A stretch of 10,392 nt of DNA from Thermococcus sp. (GTDB lineage Archaea; Methanobacteriota_B; Thermococci; Thermococcales; Thermococcaceae), in contig JAGHBN010000071.1 of assembly GCA_021160985.1 (NCBI GenBank), positions 1 to 10,392 on the forward strand. The letters are read 5' to 3'. Both the position numbers and the translations under genes were made by a program. The notes under the pieces were generated by a model. That model was not told where the DNA came from. It ran no database searches and saw nothing but the letters and a program-made list of their open reading frames with translations. Below, piece after piece: positions 1 to 5,500 of this stretch (positions within the stretch are counted from its first letter, which is position 1; every line of letters begins with the position of its first letter).

Positions 1-129
1 ACGCAGATCCCCTGGACAACGCTCCTTGGCATGGCGGCCCTCATCCTCGTCATGGGCTGGATATACGTCCAGGAGCGGAGGAGAGTAACTTCCCACGAGG
101 AGTTTCTCATCGAAAGAGGGAGAAAGTGA
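1..129 (+). CDS. C-terminal end of a membrane protein (5' end outside window)
   Basis: The frame is open from base 1 to a TGA at 127-129 and gives 42 residues. Residues about 5-23 are a single hydrophobic segment rich in L, A, I, V and W. It is followed by an Arg-rich stretch (QERRRV) and a short polar tail ending ERGRK. This is the layout of a last transmembrane helix with a positively charged cytoplasmic tail, as seen at the ends of many secondary transporters and other polytopic proteins. The sequence is too short to name a family. It lies 52 bp before the FEN-1 start on the same strand, but a TATA-like element in between suggests that FEN-1 has its own promoter. That the frame is coding is fairly safe from its composition; the function is unknown. 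Confidence 0.6.
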   Translation, partial: TQIPWTTLLGMAALILVMGWIYVQERRRVTSHEEFLIERGRK

Positions 130-138
130 GACGGGTAA

Positions 139-150
139 ACTCTAAATACT
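139..150 (+). promoter_or_regulatory. Probable TATA element for FEN-1
   Basis: An A/T-rich core, TCTAAATACT, lies at 141-150, preceded by AAAC, which could serve as a BRE. Its centre is about 37 bp before the ATG at 182. Archaeal initiation about 25 bp downstream would give a leader of roughly 12 nt that just includes the Shine-Dalgarno site. The match to a consensus TATA box is only moderate. Confidence 0.4.
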
Positions 151-181
151 TTCGTGCACTCTTCTCATTCAGGTGGTGAGA

Positions 182-1201
182 ATGGGAGTACAGATAGGTG
201 AGCTCGTCCCGAGGAAGGAGATTGAGTTCGAGAACCTTTACGGCAGGAAAGTCGCCATTGATGCGTTCAATGCCATGTATCAGTTCCTCTCGACAATAAG
301 GCAGAGGGACGGAACGCCCCTTATGGACTCTAAGGGCCGGATAACTTCGCACCTCAGCGGCTTCTTCTACCGCACAATAAACTTGATGGAGGCCGGCATT
401 AGACCCGCGTACGTCTTCGACGGGAAGCCGCCGGAGTTCAAGAAGAAGGAGATAGAGAAGCGCAGGGAAGCGAGGGAGGAGGCGGAGGAGAAGTGGCACG
501 AGGCTCTCGAGAGGGGCGACCTCGAGGAGGCCAAGAAGTACGCGATGAGGGCGACGCGCGTCAACGAGATGCTGATAAACGACGCCAAAGAGCTCCTCGA
601 GCTTATGGGAATCCCCGTGGTGCAGGCGCCGAGTGAGGGAGAGGCCCAGGCCGCTTACATGGCCGCCAAGAAGAAGGTCTACGCCTCAGCCAGCCAGGAC
701 TACGACTCCCTTCTCTTCGGGGCCCCGAGGCTTGTCCGCAACCTCACGATAACCGGCAGGAGAAAGCTGCCGGGAAAGAACGTCTACGTTGATGTCAAGC
801 CTGAGCTCGTTATCCTCGAAGAGGTTCTCAAAGAGCTCGGAATAGACAGGGAGAAGCTTATAGAGCTGGCGATTTTGGTTGGCACGGATTACAACCCCGG
901 CGGAATAAAGGGAATCGGACCGAAAAAGGCGCTGACTATTGTCAAGCGCACCAAGGATCCGCTTAGGAAATACCAGAAGGAGAGCGACGTCGACCTGTAC
1001 GCTATAAAGGAGTTCTTCCTCAACCCCCCGGTTACGGACGAGTACGAGCTGAAATGGCGTGAACCGGACGAGGAAGGTATCCTGAAGTTTCTGTGCGACG
1101 AACACGACTTCAGCGAGGAGAGGGTAAAGAACGGCCTTGAGAGGCTGAAGAAGGCGATAAGTGCTGGAAAACAGAAAACGCTTGAGAGCTGGTTTGGCTG
1201 A
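182..1201 (+). CDS. fen: Flap endonuclease-1 (FEN-1), structure-specific 5' nuclease
   Basis: This is a 339-aa archaeal FEN-1, which removes 5' flaps during Okazaki-fragment maturation and base-excision repair. All expected metal-binding acidic residues sit at the familiar positions: D27, D80, E152, E154, D173, D175 and D236. A helix-hairpin-helix-like GIKGIG lies at 241-246. The C-terminus carries a PCNA-interacting (PIP) box, QKTLESWF, at 331-338. The ATG at 182 is chosen because the family starts MGVQIGEL and GGTGGTG at 172-178 forms the Shine-Dalgarno site. An in-frame GTG at 173 would lie inside that site and add only three residues. The length agrees with characterised Pyrococcus enzymes of about 340 aa as I remember them. 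The stop codon directly abuts that of the convergent tfb gene. No truncation, intein or missing catalytic residue is visible. Confidence 0.97.
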   Translation: MGVQIGELVPRKEIEFENLYGRKVAIDAFNAMYQFLSTIRQRDGTPLMDSKGRITSHLSGFFYRTINLMEAGIRPAYVFDGKPPEFKKKEIEKRREAREEAEEKWHEALERGDLEEAKKYAMRATRVNEMLINDAKELLELMGIPVVQAPSEGEAQAAYMAAKKKVYASASQDYDSLLFGAPRLVRNLTITGRRKLPGKNVYVDVKPELVILEEVLKELGIDREKLIELAILVGTDYNPGGIKGIGPKKALTIVKRTKDPLRKYQKESDVDLYAIKEFFLNPPVTDEYELKWREPDEEGILKFLCDEHDFSEERVKNGLERLKKAISAGKQKTLESWFG

Positions 1202-2104
1202 TCAGGCCATCGGGACCTTCAGGTTTAATTTTTCCACGAGCTCCTTGTAGCGGTTCCGAACGGTTACCTCCGTGACTCGCGCCACTTCGGCGACCTCTCT
1301 CTGGGTTTTCTTCTCGCCTTCGAGAAGGCTTGCGATGTAGAGTGCGGCAGCCACCAATCCCGCCGGGCTCTTGCCGCTCGTGAGGCCCTTCTCGTAGGCT
1401 TCGTCGAGGATTTGAATCGCTCTCCTCCTGACCTTTTCGCTCAGGCCGAGTTCATCCGCGAATTTGTTCACATAGTCGGTCGGCTTCACAAAGAGCTTCT
1501 TGGGGGTTAGGTTCAGGTTTCTGGCTATGAACCTGAAGCTCCGTCCTATCTCTTTCTTGTCCACCCTAGAAACGTCGGCTATCTCGTGCAGGGTTCTCGG
1601 AATCTTAAGAAGCCTGCAGGCGGAGTAAACACACGCGGCTATAACGCTCTCTATCGAACGACCCCTTATGAGTCCTTTTCTAACGGCCTCCCTGTAGAGT
1701 CTCGCCGCTTCCTCCTCAACGTGCCTGGGAAGGCTGAGGTTGCTTGCAAGCCTGTCGAGCTCGCTCAGGGCGAACGCTAAATTTCTCTCGGCGGCGTCGC
1801 TCACCCTCAGGCGGGACTGCCACTTTCTCAGGCGGTACATCTTCTCTCTCATGAGGCCTGAGAGGTTCCTGTCAATTCCTATGTCTGTTGAAAGACCTTT
1901 ATCGTGGAGGAGTATGCTCTCAGGAGCTCCAACACGGACTCTCTTTTCTCTCTGGGATGTGTCAAAAGCCCTCCATTCGGGCCCCATGTCGATAACGTTC
2001 TCCTCTATGACGTATCCGCACACCTTACAAACGACCTCTCCTCTGCCCGGATCATAGATGAATTCGGTTGATCCACAGACGGGACAGACCCTCTGTTTAT
2101 TCAC
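1202..2104 (-). CDS. tfb: Transcription initiation factor B (TFB, archaeal TFIIB)
   Basis: This 300-aa protein recruits RNA polymerase to the TBP-TATA complex and contacts the BRE. The N-terminal zinc ribbon uses C7, C10, C26 and C29. The B-reader/B-linker region follows around residues 35-100 (ENVIDMGPEWRAFD, then a basic stretch). Two cyclin-like repeats occupy roughly 105-195 and 200-295, with the characteristic segments GRSIESVIAAC and SGKSPAGLVAAALYIASLL. Translation starts at GTG (2102-2104) behind a G-rich GGGGGTG element, giving MNKQRVCPVC, the start known for the Pyrococcus protein. Thermococcales usually carry two TFB paralogues; this one resembles the housekeeping copy (TFB1) with a complete N-terminus. 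It has its own strong TATA box at 2141-2150, so it need not depend on the upstream translation genes. Confidence 0.96.
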   Translation of the reverse strand: MNKQRVCPVCGSTEFIYDPGRGEVVCKVCGYVIEENVIDMGPEWRAFDTSQREKRVRVGAPESILLHDKGLSTDIGIDRNLSGLMREKMYRLRKWQSRLRVSDAAERNLAFALSELDRLASNLSLPRHVEEEAARLYREAVRKGLIRGRSIESVIAACVYSACRLLKIPRTLHEIADVSRVDKKEIGRSFRFIARNLNLTPKKLFVKPTDYVNKFADELGLSEKVRRRAIQILDEAYEKGLTSGKSPAGLVAAALYIASLLEGEKKTQREVAEVARVTEVTVRNRYKELVEKLNLKVPMA

Positions 2105-2140
2105 CCAAACACCCCCGACGTGCCGGCAATCCTACGACCT

Positions 2141-2156
2141 CTTTATAAACCTTCCC
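2141..2156 (-). promoter_or_regulatory. tfb promoter (BRE + TATA)
   Basis: On the minus strand the sequence reads GGAAGGTTTATAAAG. It is a near-consensus archaeal TATA box (TTTATAAA) preceded by a purine-rich BRE. The distance to the GTG start at 2104 is about 40 bp, predicting a leader of about 15 nt. The box includes the TAA stop codon of the upstream 92-aa gene. Confidence 0.75.
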
Positions 2157-2421
2157 CTTTCTTCGGGATGTACCGGATGAGCCAGGCAAGGTCCTCCTTC
2201 TGGAAAGTTATCCTTTCAAGGACCCTGACGTCCCACTCGTCATCAACAACGTTCGCGTATATCCACAGGAACACGGGATCGTCATCGGTGCCTACATGGA
2301 GGTTCTTGTAGAGGATGTCAACGGTGCCGTCCCCGTTCTTCTTGACGGAGAGGGGCTTCCAGGTTTCCAGACTGACCTCGCCCTTTTCGTCGAGAACCTT
2401 TATTATTTCCCGGGCGTCCAT
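2143..2421 (-). CDS. Unrecognised 92-aa protein, last gene of the S19e/PDCD5 cluster
   Basis: This is a small acidic protein of 92 residues with no motif I can assign. It has an N-terminal helical stretch (residues 1-12), then a probably beta-rich middle with alternating polar and hydrophobic residues (WKPLSVKK, TVDILYKN, PVFLWIYANVVDD), and a C-terminal segment ending in a Lys/Gly tail. There are no cysteines and no predicted membrane segment, so it is probably cytosolic. It is very likely a real gene: it starts at ATG only 7 bp after the PDCD5 stop, and its Shine-Dalgarno site GGTGA contains that stop codon, which suggests coupled translation. Its TAA stop lies inside the TATA box of tfb. 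I do not recognise a function; position suggests a role linked to translation or transcription, but this is inference. Confidence 0.8.
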   Translation of the reverse strand: MDAREIIKVLDEKGEVSLETWKPLSVKKNGDGTVDILYKNLHVGTDDDPVFLWIYANVVDDEWDVRVLERITFQKEDLAWLIRYIPKKGEGL

Positions 2422-2428
2422 GAAGTGT

Positions 2429-2767
2429 TCACCACTTTATGCGGTACTCCCGCCTTGTTCGTGAGTCCAGTTGGGCCAGAATCCTCTTCAACTTCTCGTC
2501 GTCTATCGGCTCCCTGATCTGTCCGGCCTGATAGAGCTGAACGAGAACCAGCTCAACCTGTCTCGCAAGTTCTGGGCGCACGAGCTTCACCCTTCCCAGC
2601 CTCTCTCTCGCCTCTGGCGTAAGGATGCGTCTCATTATCGCGTTTAACTGGGCCTCAAGCTCCATTTCCTGCCTTATGGCTTCCTCCTGCTCCTTCTGCT
2701 GTTCTAGATACTTCTTCTGGAGCTCCATGAGCTTCTTCTTCCTGATCTCCTCTATGTCCTCGGCCAT
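2429..2767 (-). CDS. PDCD5-like (TFAR19 family) nucleic-acid-binding protein
   Basis: This 112-aa protein is of the archaeal PDCD5 family, generally annotated as DNA-binding protein. The N-terminal third (residues 1-45) is a long, highly charged helix rich in K, E and Q. It is followed by the family core with LTPEARERLGRVKLVRP at about 49-65, then a compact helical bundle ending in a basic REYRIKW tail. Eukaryotic PDCD5 is tied to apoptosis and chaperonin binding; the archaeal role is not settled. It starts at ATG behind GGGGTGA (2773-2779). A T-rich TATA-like element lies about 37 bp upstream, so it may be transcribed separately from the S19e gene 102 bp upstream. Adjacency to S19e is, as I recall, common in archaea. 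The family call is firm; the cellular function is not. Confidence 0.9.
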   Translation of the reverse strand: MAEDIEEIRKKKLMELQKKYLEQQKEQEEAIRQEMELEAQLNAIMRRILTPEARERLGRVKLVRPELARQVELVLVQLYQAGQIREPIDDEKLKRILAQLDSRTRREYRIKW

Positions 2768-2798
2768 CCTCTCACCCCCACCATAGGGTTAGACCTCC

Positions 2799-2808
2799 GG
2801 TTAAAAAG
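2799..2808 (-). promoter_or_regulatory. Probable TATA box for the PDCD5-like gene
   Basis: On the minus strand the sequence reads CTTTTTAACC, centred about 37 bp before the ATG at 2767. That is the same spacing as the other promoters in the window. It implies a leader of about 11 nt that includes the GGGGTGA ribosome-binding site. It lies in the only sizeable gap within the S19e cluster. Confidence 0.5.
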
Positions 2809-2853
2809 GTATTGGATTCAGAAATGAGTAAGTCTGAGAGAAACCAACAAGGG

Positions 2854-2869
2854 AAAAAGGCCGGGGCCC
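2854..2869 (-). terminator. Possible terminator after S19e
   Basis: Immediately after the S19e stop the minus strand reads GGGCCCCGGCC followed by five T and then CCC. The GC block contains a short self-complementary GGCC..GGCC, and the T run is the element archaeal RNA polymerase responds to. The T run is short, so termination is probably partial. Confidence 0.4.
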
Positions 2870-3322
2870 TCAGTACTTCTTGAGCTCCGGAATCTGCTCC
2901 TCGAGCTCCTTCTTGAGCTCGGTGGCAATCTTGTCGAGGAAGCCCTGACCCTTGGGGGTTATGACCCTTCCCTCGCCCGGAACCTTCTGGACGAAGCCCG
3001 CTTTTTCGAGCTGCTGGAGGGCCTTCCTTATGATGCTTCCGCCGGCCTTGTAGAAGTGCTCCGGGGCGTGGCCGCGGTTCTTCCTGCCGCCGTACCAGGT
3101 TCTGAGCCTCTCAATTCCGACGGGCCCGTCAATGTAGACCTTCCTGAGTATGCTGGCAACCCTGTAGTACCACCAGTCGTCCTGCTCCGGGAGGCGCTCC
3201 TTGTGCCTGCCGGTCTTGACGAACGGGGCCCACTCGGGCGGTTTTATCTCCTCAACCTCCTTGAGAGCCTGAGCGACTCTCTCGACGAGCAAATCACCGG
3301 GAACATCATAGACTGTTGCCAT
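2870..3322 (-). CDS. rps19e: 30S ribosomal protein S19e
   Basis: This 150-aa protein is S19e (eS19), a small-subunit protein found only in archaea and eukaryotes and involved in 40S/30S head assembly. The family start MATVYDVPGDLLVERVA, the WWYYRVASILRKVY block at about 50-63 and the winged-helix signature (GGRKNRGHAPEHFYKAGGSIIRKALQQLE) at roughly 78-106 are all present. Length matches the archaeal family. The ATG lies 3 bp after the stop of the upstream CRM-domain gene, and its Shine-Dalgarno site GGGAGG falls within that gene's last codons, so the two are surely co-transcribed. No anomalies are visible. Confidence 0.96.
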   Translation of the reverse strand: MATVYDVPGDLLVERVAQALKEVEEIKPPEWAPFVKTGRHKERLPEQDDWWYYRVASILRKVYIDGPVGIERLRTWYGGRKNRGHAPEHFYKAGGSIIRKALQQLEKAGFVQKVPGEGRVITPKGQGFLDKIATELKKELEEQIPELKKY

Positions 3323-3325
3323 TCT

Positions 3326-3742
3326 TCAATCCCTCCCTTTCTTGAATTTCCTCCTGAATTGAGCGATATCGAGCTTGACTTTGGTAACGGGCTTCTCCTC
3401 CCGCTTTTCCTTCGAAAGCTCCTTTCTCTGGAGCTTCCTTAAATACTTTTCCCAACCTTCCCTCGGTTTGAACAATATAAACCTTTTGCCCCTTACGTCT
3501 ATCAGCTCGCTGTCGGTCATTTTCGCGACTTTTCTGGCCAGAGCCTGTCTGTCGAGCCCTGTGGTGATAAGAGCGCCTTTCCTTATCTCGACCTTGAGAA
3601 TGCCGTCCTTCTCGAGCTGGGTGTTTATCTCCTCGATGACACTCTCATCTAACCCTCTCTTCCCGACCCACGCTCGCGGAGGGATATCGTAGTATCTCGC
3701 GCGTATCGCACGTCTCACCTTTCCGGGTAAACGGTTCTCCAT
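3326..3742 (-). CDS. CRM/YhbY-domain RNA-binding protein
   Basis: This 138-aa protein has one CRM (CRS1-YhbY) domain over about residues 5-95, followed by a strongly basic tail (96-138) ending in RKFKKGRD. The diagnostic GxxG loop is visible as VGKRGL at 26-31, followed by an amphipathic helix (SVIEEINTQLEKDGILKVEIRKG). The bacterial homologue YhbY associates with pre-50S particles, and plant relatives act in intron splicing. A role in ribosome assembly here is inferred from family and context. The ATG at 3740-3742 is chosen over an in-frame GTG at 3751, because the GTG is part of the Shine-Dalgarno sequence GAGGTGAG and would itself lack one. It is the first gene of the S19e operon, with its promoter at 3776-3785. 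Confidence 0.88.
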   Translation of the reverse strand: MENRLPGKVRRAIRARYYDIPPRAWVGKRGLDESVIEEINTQLEKDGILKVEIRKGALITTGLDRQALARKVAKMTDSELIDVRGKRFILFKPREGWEKYLRKLQRKELSKEKREEKPVTKVKLDIAQFRRKFKKGRD

Positions 3743-3775
3743 CTCTCTCACCTCTTAGCTCCCGCGGTCAAGCAC

Positions 3776-3785
3776 TTTAAAAAGG
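3776..3785 (-). promoter_or_regulatory. TATA box of the CRM-protein/S19e operon
   Basis: The minus strand reads CTTTTTAAAG, about 38 bp before the ATG at 3742, predicting a leader of about 12 nt. It lies only 5 bp from the TATA box of the divergently transcribed PP-loop gene, so two initiation complexes could interfere with each other. Confidence 0.6.
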
Positions 3786-3790
3786 TTGGC

Positions 3791-3800
3791 CTTTTAAATG
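3791..3800 (+). promoter_or_regulatory. TATA box of the PP-loop gene
   Basis: The plus strand reads CTTTTAAATG, centred about 41 bp before the ATG at 3837. Initiation about 25 bp downstream, near 3820, would leave a leader of about 15 nt. The in-frame ATG at 3798 lies inside this box and would not be transcribed, which decides the start codon of the gene. Confidence 0.55.
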
Positions 3801-3836
3801 TGTTGGCATCACTCACCGGTGGGATGGGATGAGGCT

Positions 3837-4442
3837 ATGATCGTTCACCACCTATACTCGGGCGGAAAGGACTCGAGTTTGGCCGCATGGATTCTAAGCA
3901 GGCTCGGCTATGAAGTGAGGCTGGTAACCCTCAGCTTCGGCCTGCTCGACAACTGGAGCTTTGCCAGAGATACCGCGGAAAGGCTTGGGTTCGAGCATCA
4001 GGTCGTCTATCTGTCGAGAGACATTCTGGAGAAAGCCGCCGATATGGCGGTCAGAGACGGCCACCCAAACAACGCCATTCAGTTCATCCACGAGAGGGCC
4101 CTTGAGGCGATAGCGGCGATGCCGGAAGTTGGGAGGGTGAGCGACGGGACGCGGAGGGACGACAGGGTGCCCTTCCTTGATCTGCCGAGGGCACGCTCCC
4201 TTGAGGACCGCTTCAACGTCGCTTACATAAGGCCCCTTCTCGGCCTCGGCTACAAGACGATAAGGGAGCTCACGGAGAGGCTCTTTGTCGTTGAAATCCG
4301 GGAAAGTGAAGAGCTTGAGAAGGCCGACTACGAGGTCGAGCTGAGGCACCTGCTCCGCGAAAGGGGGATTGATCCGCTTGAGATATTTCCGAAAAGCCAC
4401 TACCAGTCGAGGGTCCTGGGGTGGAAGGAAAAATCGATTTAA
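3837..4442 (+). CDS. PP-loop ATP-pyrophosphatase superfamily protein
   Basis: This 201-aa protein has the N-terminal PP-loop SGGKDSS at residues 8-14, which binds the pyrophosphate of ATP in adenylating enzymes. A Rossmann-like alpha/beta fold follows, with a second conserved-looking block SDGTRRDD at 102-109 (compare the GT..D motif of the superfamily). Superfamily members adenylate tRNA bases, GMP precursors or amide acceptors; the substrate here cannot be named. It has no cysteine, so the Fe-S or persulfide chemistry of TtuA- or ThiI-type tRNA thiolases is unlikely. The ATG at 3837 is preferred over 3798 (13 residues longer): the upstream ATG lies in the TATA box, and GATGAGG precedes 3837. 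It lies divergent to the S19e operon and 33 bp before the 255-aa gene. A tRNA, rRNA or metabolite modification role is inference from family and neighbourhood. Confidence 0.85.
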   Translation: MIVHHLYSGGKDSSLAAWILSRLGYEVRLVTLSFGLLDNWSFARDTAERLGFEHQVVYLSRDILEKAADMAVRDGHPNNAIQFIHERALEAIAAMPEVGRVSDGTRRDDRVPFLDLPRARSLEDRFNVAYIRPLLGLGYKTIRELTERLFVVEIRESEELEKADYEVELRHLLRERGIDPLEIFPKSHYQSRVLGWKEKSI

Positions 4443-4450
4443 ATATTTTT
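4434..4450 (+). promoter_or_regulatory. Probable TATA box / T-rich element before the 255-aa gene
   Basis: The run GATTTAAATATTTTT spans the TAA stop (4440-4442) of the PP-loop gene. It is centred about 32 bp before the ATG at 4476 and fits a TATA box for that gene. Its T5 end could also reduce read-through from upstream. Which role dominates cannot be told from sequence. Confidence 0.5.
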
Positions 4451-4475
4451 CATCAACCCATTCTGGGGGACGGAA

Positions 4476-5243
4476 ATGAAACTTGTAACTGTTTCCGGTG
4501 GAGGACTGTTGTCCGGAAAAGTCAAACGGCTCGTCGAGGAGACAATTGCTGCCGTTGAAGTCCTTGAAAATTATGTGGTTTTCCGCGAACCGGTTGAGGC
4601 GGATTTTGGTGTCTTTAAGGCCGCGAGCTCTATACTGCTGGGACCGAGAATAGGTGCGAAGGGCTCTAGGTACTACACCTCCGGATGGCTCTTCAGCACT
4701 TCCCGAAAGTTCGTCCCCGGAGAAAGGGTCAACGGGGCTGAGCTTCGCATTGAACCGAGGGAATATCGCCTTGAGATAGACGTCCCGGGATCGGGCCTTA
4801 TGGAACTTCCGGGTTACAGGCTCAAAAACGGCGTTCTCCTTCTCTACATAATCCCGAGATATGCGTTCAGCTTTCCAAGCGACCTTTTGAGTGCCGGTGA
4901 CTTGGAGGACTACGCCCAGCTCTCGATAAAACCCCTCGAGAACGGCTTTGAGGGCGACCTGTCGGTGAACCTTGTAAAGGCGGACTACGCGGGCTTGGAC
5001 CTGGTGGGCGAACTCGTGGAGGACCAGATCTTCTTCGGCTCTGAGCCCGGAAAGGTGAAGTACGAGTTTCTTTCCGAGAAGCTCCTGATAATATCCCACG
5101 AGAAACTCCTTGACGTGCCCAAGCTCCAGAAGGCACTCGGCTTGGCCTCCATCGTGAGCGGACACGGAAAATTTACGCTCAGGCTCAGCGTTGGAAAGGT
5201 GGGGGAAGAAATGGAGTTCTCCGTCGGGCTGGGAGTAGAATAG
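4476..5243 (+). CDS. Unrecognised 255-aa protein downstream of the PP-loop gene
   Basis: I cannot assign this 255-residue protein to a family. It begins MKLVTVSGGGLLSGKVKRLV, where the Gly-rich turn after a short strand loosely recalls a nucleotide-binding loop but matches no P-loop. The middle is beta-rich (AELRIEPREYRLEIDV at about 89-104; NGVLLLYIIPRYAFSFP at 118-134), and the C-terminus alternates acidic, hydrophobic and Gly-rich strands ending in a VGLGVE motif. There are no cysteines and no signal peptide, and hydrophobic stretches are too short for clear membrane helices, so a soluble cytosolic protein is likely. A GGGGGA element at 4465-4470 serves as ribosome-binding site. It follows the PP-loop gene by 33 bp with its own TATA-like box, and converges on LX with only 9 bp between stops. 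It may work with the PP-loop protein, but that is inference. Confidence 0.85.
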   Translation: MKLVTVSGGGLLSGKVKRLVEETIAAVEVLENYVVFREPVEADFGVFKAASSILLGPRIGAKGSRYYTSGWLFSTSRKFVPGERVNGAELRIEPREYRLEIDVPGSGLMELPGYRLKNGVLLLYIIPRYAFSFPSDLLSAGDLEDYAQLSIKPLENGFEGDLSVNLVKADYAGLDLVGELVEDQIFFGSEPGKVKYEFLSEKLLIISHEKLLDVPKLQKALGLASIVSGHGKFTLRLSVGKVGEEMEFSVGLGVE

Positions 5244-5252
5244 AAAAGGAAA
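5241..5252 (-). terminator. T-rich element after LX, overlapping the convergent gene end
   Basis: After the LX stop the minus strand reads TTTCCTTTTCTATTC, a pyrimidine- and T-rich tract that could terminate the L39e-L31e-aIF6-LX transcript. It overlaps the last codons of the convergent 255-aa gene, because only 9 bp separate the two stop codons. Confidence 0.35.
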
Positions 5253-5483
5253 TCAGAGCCCGCTGAGCCTTCTAACTATTGGGTCCTCGGCCTCTTCCGG
5301 CTTTATCTCCTCGATGCTCTCGATCCATATCTTGCTCCTCAGGACGCGGTGCTTGCTGCCGATCTCCGAGTAAACGAGCTCCCTCACGTGCTCCTCCTTG
5401 AGGGCCCTGTATTCTTTGGTGAACTTCTCCTTTTTTCCGTTCCTCTCGAAAACGCCCTTAACGCGGAAGACCTTAACTTTCAT
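5253..5483 (-). CDS. rplX: 50S ribosomal protein L18Ae (LX)
   Basis: This 76-aa protein is the archaeal LX protein, homologous to part of eukaryotic L18A (eL20), bound on the large subunit surface. Diagnostic stretches are the start MKVKVFRVKGVFERNGKKEKFTKE (residues 1-24), the ALKEEHVRELVYSEIGSKHR helix region, and IWIESIEEIKPEEAEDPIVRRL near the end. Length is normal for the archaeal family. The ATG lies 17 bp after the aIF6 stop behind GGGGGTGTGAG. It is the last gene of the L39e operon here. In other archaea I recall a prefoldin alpha-subunit gene and ftsY following LX; neither is present, and instead the operon meets a convergent gene. Confidence 0.95.
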   Translation of the reverse strand: MKVKVFRVKGVFERNGKKEKFTKEYRALKEEHVRELVYSEIGSKHRVLRSKIWIESIEEIKPEEAEDPIVRRLSGL

Positions 5484-5500
5484 AACTCACACCCCCATCA

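Noticed and set aside
3743..3751. GTG start three codons upstream for the CRM-domain protein.
   Set aside because: The GTG is part of the GAGGTGAG Shine-Dalgarno site for the ATG at 3742 and lacks a site of its own.
3894..5165. A 423-codon open frame on the minus strand across both the PP-loop and 255-aa genes.
   Set aside because: It is antisense to two well-supported genes and crosses their intergenic promoter. Its translation has no domain, and long antisense frames are expected from the codon bias of GC-rich genes.
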